Below, one piece after another: positions 40,725 through 52,404 of a DNA stretch of 64,000 bases; the stretch's first letter is position 1, and each line of letters begins with the position of its first letter. Position numbers and translations under genes: made by a program. The notes under the pieces were generated by a model. It searched no databases. It had not been told where the DNA came from and saw nothing but the letters and a program-made list of their open reading frames with translations. Origin of the DNA: Homarus americanus (lineage: Eukaryota > Arthropoda > Malacostraca > Decapoda > Nephropidae); assembly GCF_018991925.1 (NCBI RefSeq), contig NW_024726235.1, forward strand, positions 3,845,162 to 3,909,161, given 5' to 3'.

Positions 40725-41325
40725 TTCAGGCGTCGGTCAGGCCTCTCTTTTACGGCTTCCATTACGAGTGAAGATAAAGTCAGGCGTCGGTCAGGCCTCT
40801 CTTTTACGGCTTCCATTACGAGTGAAGATAAAGTCAGGCGTCGGTCAGGCCTCTCTTTTACGGCTTCCATTACGAGTGAAGATAAAGTCAGGCGTCGGTC
40901 AGGCCTCTCTTTTACGGCTTCCATTACGAGTGAAGATAAAGTCAGGCGTCGGTCAGGCCTCTCTTTTACGGCTTCCATTACGAGTGAAGATAAAGTCAGG
41001 CGTCGGTCAGGCCTCTTTTACGGCTTCCATTACTCGGTCAGGCAGATAACTTCAGGCCTCTCTTTACGGCTTCCATTACGAGTGAAGATAAAGTCAGGCG
41101 TCGGTCAGGCCTCTCTTTTACGGCTTCCATTACGAGTGTAGATAAAGTCAGGCGTCGGTCAGGCCTCTCTTTTACGGCTTCCATTACGAGTGAAGATAAA
41201 GTCAGGCGTCGGTCAGGCCTCTCTTTTACGGCTTCCATTACGAGTGAAGATAAAGTCAGGCGTCGGTCAGGCCTCTCTTTTACGGCTTCCATTACGAGTG
41301 AAGATAAAGTCAGGCGTCGTAAGAG
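40725..41325. repeat. 54-bp minisatellite
   Basis: About eleven nearly identical units with GGCGTCGGTCAGGCCTCTCT, CTTCCATTACGAGTGAAG. One unit near 41005-41060 is deleted and rearranged. 54 is divisible by three, so both strands are open (18-residue repeat, MEAVKERPDRRLTLSSLV on the minus strand). Units are identical at all codon positions, which argues for recent expansion, not selection on protein. Confidence 0.96.
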
Positions 41326-44214
41326 GTGGGACTGTTATATGAAGCGTTGACGGTTACTGTTAGCGTATCACTGTAGTTACGACGCCATTTTGGACGTCAT
41401 CTATGTGAAGTGGTTTAAGTGAGGTAGCCATCACCTGTGTTCACATCTGTTGTTAGGAGGGAGAATTTATTACACGGAACTAAACCTTATTGGCCCAGTA
41501 GATGTGAGGAATAATTGACGTTTGTAATTACTTAATAGTACATCATAAAATAAAGAGAAATGAGTATCATAGTAATATACACTGTGAAATATATTTAGTG
41601 TTATATTATAGTATACGAGCTGAGTTGCCTAGCTTCGGTCAGGTGGAGGAGGGGCACGACCATCACCCAGGGACCATTTCCACCTCTACCAAATTTCATC
41701 TCTCAACCTTTAAACCTGGAAATACATAATGAATACATACACTGTCTGTACTCACCCCTGACAATGTGAATTACACGAAAGCGCTTGAGAACCTCGTGTT
41801 TTCTTGTCTCCTTGTGGTTATCAGCTACAACATTTACTTTAATATATACAATGTAAATCTGGTCCCGGGACAAAGGAAACACGTCTTTGTTTGTACATTA
41901 GAGGCGACATAGCCACCTCACCTTCAGCAGGAACAAACCACTGTGTGAATTCTCGGATTCTCTCTTTCTAAAACCAAACATAGTTCAGTGATTCTTTATT
42001 TAGCGAAGTACTGATGGCGCTAAGGCGACGGCCCACTTGTCGTTTCTAAAGTAAATGCAAAGTTTGCCTCGTGTTCCGGAACCAGATTTACATCCTTATA
42101 AATTATGATTCCGGTGAACGCTATAGTGTAAACCATTATTAGGGTGGCGACACTGATCATTGTGTGTATCAGTGCACTTTAATTATTGATTAACAAAAGA
42201 TGAATTAAACCCCGGTAACTGGACGCAACAAGTTGTAGGTTATTCTCTGGACACTGCCAGCCGGGAGACGCCCACATCCGTTTTCTGTGACCCTGAGGAC
42301 GGGTGGGTGACGGGGGTACATGACCAAACTACAGTAATTCAACCATGCATTATTTACTTTGGACTCTTTATTATTTAATTGATAATTCGTGTGGTGACCT
42401 CCTGACTGAATTACTCTGAATAGGCAAACTGTACTTCAGGATTTGTCAATAAATTTGCTAAACTAAAAAAGTTACTTGATCACCTGTTCATCGTCATTCT
42501 TAGAAAATTCCGCGTAAGGTTCATTAACCCGGTGTCCGCCGCTCAGGTGAGAGCCTTAGCAACAGTACTTGGCAACTTGAGTATGACGTCACCATCGTGG
42601 GTTGGCATATCGCCTTTACTCTGGTTCATTTTTGCCCCCACATCAAAGTTCAGTGTTATTCAGTTGTCGCGGTATGTTGAATGGCTTGTTTTGAATGTTT
42701 TAATTCCAATTTATTTTTCATCCGGACTGAATTGAATGTTTTATATTAACGCTCAAACAAACTCGTTGTTAACAGTGACTTTCCATTCTATGTAGCTGAC
42801 GGGATTTTTTTTTATTATTAACAGGATAAGTGCACTGGGTTATCATATTTAAAAATTGTCTGGTAATACACTATGCAAATAATTTCTAAAATCGGCTAAA
42901 CTTCAGTTATCACCTCCACTTCATCTGCCAGAGCCGTAAAATGTCGAGAAGTACAACATTATATCCGACCCGGCGGTACCAGCCGTATGATGTTAGTCCC
43001 TAGGTCTCCGGGGGCTTGGTGTGTACTGTTGACCTTAGTTTAACTTGTCACGTAGTACCAACTTCTTTCTCGCTTACTCTGATTAAAGATAAAATAAAAC
43101 ATTAAAGAATCTGTGTTCGCAATAATCTGTTTGTGATGTAAATCCAGGTATTTACGCCTGATCTCATGAAGATAAGATGACAGTTTGGCCCTGAACACAC
43201 AGTACAGTATACTCAAATGCATTTAAAAAAAATCTTGATGTCCCTCTCCTTCACGCCACTTGAGGTGGAGATGCTCACCGCTCACCCAAGGAGGAGTAGG
43301 TAAGTGGTGGGCAGACCGCGGATGATGAGGCCGCCAACTGGGTGAACGACGCTCGTGCACCAGCCACCTCAAACACCTCATATCTCATAGCTTTCCAGCC
43401 TTCATACAACTCGTTTGAGTTGACGTCCAATAGAAAATGGACGTGAAGAATGAAAAGAGTTGTGGTCATATTGGGGTAGTGAGGGCAGCACCCTGCTGGT
43501 GAAGGCTGCCCCCTGTGGCTATGACGTCAAATTCATAAACTCTCACCTAATAAGTTCACCTCTTTTGTTGCCAGGATAAAGGAAGAGGTTAGTCCCAGTA
43601 ATATTTTGCAGCAGTTTCATTCTCTGGATCGCATACAGGACAGTTTACTGTGACCTGGGAGAAAGTTCAGTGCGTACCCAACAAAATTCCAGCCCTTGTC
43701 TGGAATTGGGGACAGTTTTTACAGTTGGACTGCCGGATGGAACTGTCCAATTAGGAAAAAAACACCACGCAGAGAGCTAGCATCAGACGTTGTATTTAAA
43801 AAAATGCAGAAAAGTAGAATTGACCTTATAACGTGTGACACTGTGACAGGAATTCTGCAATACGATTAACAAGTACAATAGATAAGTGCAGTGTTTCACT
43901 ATACATACAGTGGAGTCATTATACTAAGACAACTTGTTAGCATAGATTAGTAGTCAAGAAGGTCAGCAGGCCAACATTAACGCTACTAATGCTTGGCTAA
44001 CCTTCACGACGCCCAACCTGTTAGAAAGGACGGGACAGCCAGACAGACAGAGACGGGAGAAATAACGCCTGCCTTATAAATGGTCTTGCCAACTTAGGTA
44101 AAGGTTCAGAGATGACGATAATGTTGTGGAAGAGAAGGACTCGTACATCCCCTCAGCAAGAGCGTGTAATTGTTATTTATTTTCCTTCCCGCTTTTTGTT
44201 TATGTTGTCATCGT
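41326..44214. other. 2.9 kb of largely unique DNA
   Basis: The longest low-repeat stretch so far. Short ORFs (42532-42735 plus; 43275-43469 minus, starting MTTTLFILHVHFLLDV) are unsupported. Two nested hairpins lie at 43685-43707 (AATTCCAG/CTGGAATT) and 43704-43752 (AATTGGGGACAGTT/AACTGTCCAATT). It could be intronic or intergenic. Confidence 0.45.
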
Positions 44215-44645
44215 GTTGAAAGTGTTAAGTCATCGTGCTCAAGGGGTTATGTGATCGTACTCAAGGGGTTAAATCATCGTACTCAAGGGATTATGTGATC
44301 GTACTCAAGGGGTTAAATCATCGTACTCAAGGGGTTATGTGATCGTACTCAAGGGGTTAAATCATCGTACTCAAGGGGTTATGTCATCGTACTCAAGGGG
44401 TTATGTGATCGTACTCAAGGGGTTAAATCATCGTGCTCAAGGGGTTATGTGATCGTACTCAAGGGGTTAAATCATCGTGCTCAAGGGGTTATGTGATCGT
44501 ACTCAAGGGGTTAAATCATCGTGCTCAAGGGGTTATGTGATCGTACTCAAGGGGTTAAATCATCGTGCTCAAGGGGTTATGTGATCGTACTCAAGGGGTT
44601 ACTCGTACTCAGGGGGTTGCATCGTACTCAAGGGGTTGCTATCCA
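44215..44645 (-). repeat. 22-bp satellite family A, locus 3 (inverted, two subtypes)
   Basis: About 19 units, reverse complement of the array at 3292. Two subtypes, CGTACTCAAGGGGTTATGTG and CGT(A/G)CTCAAGGGGTTAAAT, alternate to give a 44-base higher-order unit. The last units are shortened. Confidence 0.96.
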
Positions 44646-44689
44646 TATTTGTAAGATATACCCTTGATTTCTTCGTATGATTTGGACTA

Positions 44690-45035
44690 AGCAGATCTAA
44701 CTAGTCTGAACCTAACTTAACCTGACCTATCCCAATCTGCTTCAACTTAATAATATGATCTTAAACAACTCGAATCCATTCTAAAATAGCTTAGTGTAAT
44801 CAGATCATTCTTATGTAAACTAATCTAATTTAACTATTTTCACCTAATCTGAGTATTTGTATAACCTAACCTAACCTAACCTAACCCAACCTAACCTAAC
44901 CTAACCAGACTAGTCATATCTTAACCTAGTTGGAGCTATTGATTCGTGTTTAACCTCATATATTCTTGTTCAGTATAATGTAGTCTTAAGTTTATTCTAT
45001 ATTAATCTAATCTAACATAACCTACTGTGGTCAAT
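44690..45035. repeat. Degenerate CCTAA tract
   Basis: A clean core of CCTAACCTAACC at 44868-44905, with scattered decayed units on both sides. Confidence 0.75.
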
Positions 45036-45061
45036 GACCAAAGTTTAATTCTTCTGAGTTA

Positions 45062-45408
45062 GGTTATGTGGTCGTAGCTACTGTGGTCATATCTGATGTG
45101 GTCGTAGCTACTGTGGTCATACCTGATGTGGTCGTAGCTACTGTGGTCATATCTGATGTGGTCGTAGCTACTGTGGTCATATCTGATGTGGTCGTAGCTA
45201 CTGTGGTCATATCTGATGTGATCGTAACTACTGTGGTCATATCTGATGTGGTCGTAGCTACTGTGGTCATACCTGATGTGGTCGTAGCTACTGTGGTCAT
45301 ATCTGATGTGGTCGTAGCTACTGTGGTCATTTCTGATGTGGTCGTAGCTACTGTGGTCATATCTGATGTGGTCGTAGCTAATGTGGTCATATCTGATGTG
45401 GCCTGCAG
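45062..45408. repeat. 30-bp minisatellite
   Basis: About eleven units with core GTGGTCGTAGCTACTGTGGT then CATATCTGAT. Open on both strands because of the 30-base period (198-codon minus-strand frame 45059-45655). Confidence 0.96.
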
Positions 45409-45659
45409 ATGATGTAACCATAGCTGGTGTGGTCGTGGTTGCCGTCATCATATCTTGCCGTGTTTGTATTTGATATATACGTAGCTGCTGAGGGTGGACC
45501 ACTCTGGGGAGGGCAACACCCGAGCCCTGGGGTCGATCAATACCATACGGACCAGCTGTGGCAGTTGGTGGTTCACTGGGCCCCTGGGACAAAATCTCAC
45601 TGAACAAAATCCCATTGTTCAAATTAAGAAAATATAAGCACAGTTTTCTAAACACTGAA

Positions 45660-45890
45660 GTTGGTTGAACAAAATCCTTACCTAATTTAACTACAGCTGT
45701 TCAAAACCATACTTAATTTAACTACACCTGTTCAAAACCATACTTAATTTAACTACACCTGTTCAAAACCATACTTAATTTAACTACAGCTGTTCAAAGC
45801 CTTACCTAATTTAACCACAGCTGCTCAAACCCTTCCCCTAATTTAACTACACCTGTTCAAAACCTTACATAACCTAACCTAACCTGACAT
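45660..45890. repeat. 31-bp minisatellite ending in CCTAA
   Basis: Six units of AACTACACCTGTTCAAAACC then TACTTAATTT, followed by a short CCTAACCTAACC at 45868-45882. Confidence 0.93.
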
Positions 45891-46419
45891 TACTTTCACC
45901 TTATTCAAAATTAACATTGATGTACTAATGAACGCCACATCATTATCTTCTCGTCTTGTCTGTGTAATTAAATGGTGAGTTTTGTGTCATGGTAGAGTAC
46001 TTTTTTTCCCTGAGTACTTTTTTATGTCATGTGATTATATTAATGTCCTCGTGTCTGTGCTGGTGTGTCCTGTGTTGATGATAGTTCAGTCCTTTGATGA
46101 TAAGAATGATTTATTAGACAAAATAAAGACTAAAACCCTTAAAACCTCTCAGCTAATCAAATCGACAATAGGTTTAATGAGTTAAACCAGTGTGGAATAT
46201 CAGGTTTAGAACCGTCTTAATGTTTACACCAGGAGACCAGTTTACACCAGCATCATGGATCTAAAATGATTGGTTTAATTTTTATCCTCGCCCCTGAGTG
46301 GTTTAAGGCGAATGTAATCATAGCGTTAGTTTGTCTGTCTGTCTGTCCTGAGATAAATTATTGCAATCACTTTTTTTTCATAAATCCTGTATACATAAGT
46401 GATGAACCAACCCTTTTGA
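45891..46419. other. Unique DNA
   Basis: Nothing recognised beyond (TGTC)n at about 46330-46346. Confidence 0.5.
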
Positions 46420-46424
46420 TGTAA

Positions 46425-46818
46425 GTGGAGGGGGTCAGACGTTCCATTGATGTAGGTGGAGAGGAGGGGGTCAGGTGTTCCATTGATGTAGGTGGAGGGG
46501 AAGGGGTCAGACGTTCCATTGATGTAGGTGGAGGGGAAGGGGTCAGACGTTCCATTGATGTAGGTGGAGGGGGGGTCAGGATGTGGGGGGGAGGGGTCAG
46601 ACGTTCCATTGATGTAGGTGGAGGGGAGGGGTCAGACGTTCCATTGATGGGTGAGAGGGAGGGGTCAGACGTTCCATTGATGTAGGTGGAGGGGAAGGGT
46701 CCATTGATGTAGGTGGAGGGGAAGGGGTCAGACGTTCCATTGATGTAGGTGGAGGGGAGGGGGTCAGACGTTCCATTGATGTAGGTGGAGGGGAAGGGGT
46801 CAGACGTTCCATTGATGG
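46425..46818. repeat. 36-bp minisatellite
   Basis: About eleven units with GGGGTCAGACGTTCCATTGA then TGTAGGTGGAGG, with several internal deletions. Confidence 0.95.
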
Positions 46819-47102
46819 CTCTCTCGTTTTAATGGCATTATCATGGGTCATTCCGAAGCCTTGTAATGTTCCTCAGTTAAACTAATATACCTTCTGTGTC
46901 ATAGGTGAATCGCGGTTCTCAGAGGTTCGTACGAAGTAAAACCATCAGAATTTTCTCCTATTTTACCTGTGAATTTTTTTTTTTATGTTTTGCTTTTGAA
47001 GGAATTTTTGAAAAGAGAAATAAACTGTGTGACATCCAAACACAGGCGGGGCTTAAACTGTGTCAGAAAGATTGTGTATGTACTAGTCCTCCTTGACACA
47101 CG

Positions 47103-47105
<3 letters not shown>
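46819..47105. other. Unique DNA
   Basis: Nothing recognised. Confidence 0.5.

Positions 47106-47151
<46 letters not shown>
47106..47151. repeat. (CA)n microsatellite
   Basis: About 20 CA copies with one ATA interruption at the left. Confidence 0.95.
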
Positions 47152-47152
<1 letters not shown>

Positions 47153-48420
47153 ACAACTCCTTTCACAAGTGAGGCAGAGGGGGTGGGGAGGGAGGCCTAT
47201 TGCTAAACGTCGCTTGCCTCTTACAATAAATGGGTCGATCTTCTACGTTTTAGAGTCTAGCTAAGGCGTGGAAGCCTCTAGACTCGAAGGCCTTCCCGCG
47301 GCTCCGAGTAAGTTGTGTTTGTATACTTCGTGCAGCTGTGGTGGGGACGGACAAGTTTGAACATGTTCGTTCAAGTATAGGCAAATGTGTGTGGGTACTT
47401 GGAGGCCTGTGTAATGGTCGGATATATATGATTATATGCGTGGATGTGTTGGTTCTCACCGGATTGTACTGTATTTATTCACACACACACACAGCCATTT
47501 GTCACGCACGGAGATTGTACCGTGATGAAAATGTTCTGGACATGTGCAGTTCGATAAAAAGTTAAGTTAATCTAATCTAACCTAACCTAATCTTTTATTC
47601 TGAGGGGTAATATCAGCACACCTCAATCTTTTAATGTTTTGATGGAATTGCGCAGGCCCAGAACATTCTCAACACCCCACGCCGGGTTAGTACTCCTGCC
47701 TCACTATACAGTACATCACAAGAAGGTAACGTCTACAGTAATTTTTCTGCGGTAAGTTATTTTCTGTAGTCTCTCTCTCTCTCTCTCTCTCTCTCGTCGG
47801 TCGATCGAGCTTGTTAATGTATTCTGATTGGATCATCATTCAGACCAGTTAGCTACGTCTCAGTAAAAAAAAAAAAAGGCAACCTATTCAGACCGTTTAC
47901 CACGATGGCCACAAACAGCCCCTACCACCACCATCAAATCGGGCGGAATCCACTCTTATCGGGGTGCCACAAGCGGAACACTCCTCCTCTCGCTTGTTGT
48001 CGGCTGAGGAAGGTTTGTGGATAATACTCCCGCCGCCAGACCAAAAATCCCGAAGAGAAAACCGCAAGTAAATACCACTTGAGAAAATCCCCTCGTCACT
48101 ATCTCTCGCCGAAATTAATAAAAGGAAGAAAAATACAACCAGCTAAGCATTTTGTTGTCCGTATTTCTTGTACACTTTCATAACCTAACCCACATTCTTG
48201 CTGGCGTATTGCTAAAAAAAGATCTCCAGACTCTCCCCCTTCCTCCCTGTCTTGTTTATTAATAGTACTGTTTATGGTTGTTATGTAGAATAGTAATTTA
48301 TGTAGTTAATATTGAGTTACTGTATAGTGTTTTATTTTACATTGTTCCTTATCTCGATTTGGCTCGGCTATGTAAGTGAGAGGTGAAGGCAAGAGGAGGG
48401 ATGTGGCAGGGAAAAGGGAA
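47152..48420. other. Unique DNA
   Basis: (CT)n at 47770-47794 and A12 at 47866. An ATG in good context at 47905 opens only 38 codons (MATNSPYHHHQIGRN…). No supported gene. Confidence 0.45.
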
Positions 48421-48425
48421 GGAAG

Positions 48426-48477
48426 AACATAAGGAGTCTGCAATAGGCCGCCGGTTGGCCTGTGCATGGCAGATTAA
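48426..48477 (-). mobile_element. LINE 3'UTR fragment, inverted
   Basis: The reverse complement contains TGCCATGCACAGGCCAACCG, then GGCCTATTGCAGACTCCTTA and TGTTCTT, matching the 3'UTR of LINE copy A (26551-26605) with one two-base insertion. No coding part is attached, so it is an extremely 5'-truncated copy or a broken remnant. Confidence 0.85.
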
Positions 48478-48770
48478 GAAGTGGCAAAAGAGGAAGGAAG
48501 TAGAATGGAATGAAAGAATGGGATGGGAGAACATACGCAAAAAGAGGGAGGAAGAGAGGAAAGGGAAGGGAGGGACAGTTGGGAAGGATAAGGGCTGAAG
48601 GGTCAGGGAGGGAGAATACCTATCCCTAAATATTTAAGGTAATACTTCTATATATTTTAAGTGTTAATATATTACTTCGGTGTTTCAAGTAACTCTTCAC
48701 CATACTCATGTTCAGTCACCACAAGACTTCGAAATGAAAAGAAATATATAGCCAGTGTACGTGAACCCTA

Positions 48771-48771
<1 letters not shown>
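48478..48771. other. Purine-rich then unique DNA
   Basis: AAGAGGGAGGAAGAGAGGAA-type sequence to 48620. Nothing else recognised. Confidence 0.5.

Positions 48772-48841
<70 letters not shown>
48772..48841. repeat. (GT)n microsatellite
   Basis: About 34 GT copies. Confidence 0.97.
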
Positions 48842-48842
<1 letters not shown>

Positions 48843-48951
48843 TGTCCTTTTTACACATTAACAAGAGAACACAAATTTCACAACACATACATGCACGACA
48901 TATAAACACTATCATTTTCACTGTAAAAATTATACACACGAACTCGAATAC

Positions 48952-49020
48952 ACACACACACACACACACACACACACTATTAGGTATACATTCGTACACT
49001 GTATGCCTAATAGTGTGTGT
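48952..49020. repeat. (CA)n plus near-perfect palindrome
   Basis: CA repeats lead into CACACTATTAGGTATACA (48973-48990), a 9-base loop, and TGTATGCCTAATAGTGTG (49000-49017): arms match at 17 of 18 positions and extend into CA/TG. Confidence 0.92.
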
Positions 49021-49300
49021 TTTATGCATGTTTTAGGTTCTGTGCGTATGTAAAGAATCATCCTTCCTAAACAGGTCTTACAAATAGGCTGTCAGTCGCT
49101 AGATCACGCAGAACACCGAGGAGTCAGACCTGCGCGCACACACTCGAGAAAAATCATCCTTCTTTCTCCTGGTTTATTTCTGGAAGGTCTGTGTGTGTTG
49201 GCGCTAAGACTCCGGATAAAGCGACAGATGTCACCACAATAAAACTGGTCAATTATGACCGATAAGTTACCGCTAAGAAATCCAACTTTATGATTTCTCT
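49021..49300. other. Unique DNA
   Basis: Nothing recognised. Confidence 0.45.
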
Positions 49301-49734
49301 CCGTACTGCAGGATTTTTCAAGCCCTCCCGCGCCGGTTTGGGTGGCTTTATAATTTAGCGAAATGCAGCTTGCTCAATCATTTTCTGTTTCTCTTCTTTG
49401 TAATCGTTTGGTAGTGTCCTTTACTAGATTTACGCATGTAATATATACGTTTACGTTAGTGAATGAGGCGTAAAAACAGATGGAGTATTGGAAAAAGCGT
49501 AAATAACATCCGGCAAAATTACATCGGCGTCGGTGTAGCCAGAAACTGGCAGGGTTAGCTGGCAGGCGAGCGAGCGCCACACGTTTCGTTTGGACCCACC
49601 GTGAGTGGTAGTGTGTGGTGCGTGCTCTCTGCTGCCTCTGGGATTATTTACCTCCTCTTTTTCCTTTCTGTGTATGATGTGTCGGTGTACACTGGTGTAT
49701 TGAGACTAGGACGTGAGGAGAATATTCCATCGCC
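49301..49734 (+). promoter_or_regulatory. Possible promoter and 5'UTR
   Basis: Repeat-free DNA with TTTATAATTT at about 49348, a CG-rich patch GCAGGCGAGCGAGCGCC at 49561-49577 and a pyrimidine-rich leader (CCTCCTCTTTTTCC) before an ATG with good context at 49735. A promoter is inferred only from this layout and the strong donor that follows. Confidence 0.25.
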
Positions 49735-49759
49735 ATGAGGCTACACTTGTTCAACCCCC
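49735..49759 (+). CDS. Candidate first coding exon, unknown protein
   Basis: ATG in favourable context (CATCGCCATGAGG) starts MRLHLFNP and meets a consensus 5' splice site CCCC|GTAAGTATT after 49759, leaving phase 1. Read through, the frame continues to TGA at 49975-49977 (80 codons, MRLHLFNPRKYWFTGG…), an alternative. The repeat-poor 2.6 kb downstream would be intron. I cannot find a matching second exon. Confidence 0.22.
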
Positions 49760-49977
49760 GTAAGTATTGGTTTACAGGAGGAGAATTCGCTTGTGTTTTG
49801 CGAGCTGGTGACAGCGAGAGTGAGTTGCCACATACCGTTTTCACCATTCTTAGACGGATGTTTGTTATTGTACAATTGCGGCTCCCCGGCGCGTATCTGT
49901 GGGGTTTATTTGTTTATGAATACTGTGTAAAGAGGCTATTAAGTAAATTTGAAACGTATTGTTCAAGTCAACGGTGA

Positions 49978-52404
49978 TTAAATCTCTTTAAATGGCTTAC
50001 CTCTTCTGAGGGCCCCTGATATGACTAGTTGCGTTGATAGTATTGATGTGTTGGGTCACCCTTAGCGATTCATGACACCTGTTTCTATGCTTTGCTTCCA
50101 AACAATTCCTTGTTTTCAGTGGTAGTGGTGCTGCCCAGGCTTATGGGCCCTGCAGATCAATATACGTAACACAGTAGTTGCTCGTTGCTCTTACTTCATG
50201 GTTTAGGGCTATGAAATAAATCCCACCAGTTTACGTGTACCATTATGGTTATTATTTACCTGCCGTGTTCGAGTCATCACACCTGCAGCCTTACAACTTG
50301 TTTCTACCTGGGTAAAAGACTGGTCATTTGTTTATGTTGTTTTGGTGACGCAAGAATAAATACTGATAGATTGTGGTGCCAAACTGACCACCAGGAAGGC
50401 ACTGGCTAATGGAAGGTAAATGTAAAACTAAACTTCCAAGTATTTCATATTTATTTGTTAAAGGGCAACATTGTTGTATAATTAGTAGTGTAAGGAAGGG
50501 ATTAGTATAAACCTGAAAGATTTACAATTAATAAAGCGTTCGCTTGTGAATAATGGGGATTAGATTAATATACGTGTGGGCGTGTGCCGTCTGGGCTGTG
50601 GTTACTTGCTGCCTCGTGCTTCACAACAGATAGTGTTACAAGCATGTAGTGTGCTGCTGCTTTTGATCCTGCACGTGTTCATATGCATCGTACTTGATGT
50701 TCAAGAGGTGGGCGTTACTCCCTGGAAAAGTGACAGCACTGTCGACGTAGCCATAACACTGGAGCGTCCCTGGATATAGGGTTTCTCCATAGAACCGGTA
50801 ACCTTGCCTTACACCCTGTGGTCAAGTGACTCATTCACTGGTTGTTAACGATGGTTACTTTCTGAAAGTTAATTTGGTTTTATCCTTAATAATTAACCTA
50901 TACGTTAACGCTGCTGCTCTTTCTTGTCGGATGGATTTTCGTTGGACTAACTTGCTTCTCAACATTGGCCTTCCATACATCGACTGTCATCTGTGTTGAC
51001 GTATGAGCTAGGCGTTGACAGCTTACCGGCTGAGGCAATGACATTGCCGGGTTTCTGTGGTCTTACTCACCTCGACCTGGTACTGGAGGACGTCGGCCCA
51101 GTCTTTCTGGCTTCCTTCTCTCAGCCTCGCCCGTACAGTTTTTATAACCCCATGACCTGTAGAAAGTTGCAAGTCATTCCTAGGAAATACTCGTATTCAT
51201 GTAACTGTAGTGTTTAGTTAAGGAAAGATTTCTTATGTCATTAGATGGCTTCATAAAAAGTTGTCTTTATTAATTTAGCGTGTGTAAAAATAAGGTGTTG
51301 TAGTTGATGTATACCAGCGTAAAAAGTTAACATAATTGTGCAGAAATTCCCCTTTAAGTTGTCACACGTGATCATAGACACATTTCCTTAATGAATCCTG
51401 AAGGAACACGGTGCGTCGTTTTGCCCAAGTTACCCCAAGGGTTTTGTCTCGATCGCCAGATATTCCAGACAGACGATGTAGAAGTTTCTGAAGTTGAGTT
51501 GAGTGCCTGGTGTTGTTAGTGGCGTTCAGTCTCCAAGTTGTGGCATTGCTTGGCACTAAACAGGGTCTGGATCGCTGTGAATGTATTAACCTCATCGGTC
51601 ATGTGTATGAGATTACTAAAAGTTTAAAGGGCTATTGTAAGTGGTGATTGGAGTCCATAAACTGGTAGCTTTTATGTTTTATGCAAGCCTCCGTCTGGCT
51701 TTGCCTTGGACCTGAAAGACGCAGTGGGATTTGATTGGTAGGAGAATGTATGGCATGGAATTAAACTTCAAAATTGAATAGGAAATAGACTTGGGCCTTG
51801 AGTGATTGATTCTATTAGTGATAAGACACGGTTCACTTTCCCCCCTTCCAGACTTTTGACTGGACGACAAAACCCGGCAGCGGCACGAGTGAGTCACTGA
51901 CGGACGGGTCAATTTACTGATCTGGGTGTAATATCATCACAGTGCTTCCCGCATTAGCGCAACCCTGGTCACTTTTCGCCTTCGGTCCAGACTGTACACC
52001 ATTGTTTTTCAGAGGTCAAAGGGTAGGAGGATAACATTAGCTTGGTTGGGGCTCCGGAACACGAGTTGTTGGGTACATAAGCTAGACAGACAATGAGGGA
52101 TGTGGCCTGAAGGTGTGGACCGAGGGGCTTGTGGAGGAGGAGGGGGGAGGTTTACGACCTATCATGCAGAATGGAGAGGCCAGCAGCTGGGGCTGAGCAA
52201 GGAGGAGGAGCTAGGCTGCTGCTGCTGCCATAGATGTTACTGATACTACTCTACTGTTGCTGCTGGAGCTAATGATGTTGCAATTGTTAGTACCCTTGGA
52301 ATTGCAGCTGTTAGGCTTACAGTTCCTGTTCCTGCTGTCGGTGTGATTTTCTTGCTGACATTTCATTTATGTATGAACACTTGTCGACTCGTATGATAAC
52401 TCAG
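49978..52404. other. Repeat-poor 2.4 kb, possible intron or gene body
   Basis: Contains no minisatellite, which is unusual here. A plus-strand frame at 50576-50779 includes a strongly hydrophobic segment, VLLLLILHVFICIVL, bounded by TTCACAACAG (50629) and GAG|GTGGGC (50707), which could be a 26-codon phase-0 exon; that does not match the phase of the exon at 49735. Other short frames (50993-51217 plus, 51362-51595 minus) are of ordinary complexity. 52195-52340 is CTGCTG/TGTTG-rich. Confidence 0.35.

Noticed and set aside
45059..45655. 198-codon minus-strand protein with SSYDHIRYDH repeats
   Set aside because: The unit is 30 bases, so every frame lacking a stop in one unit stays open. No independent support.
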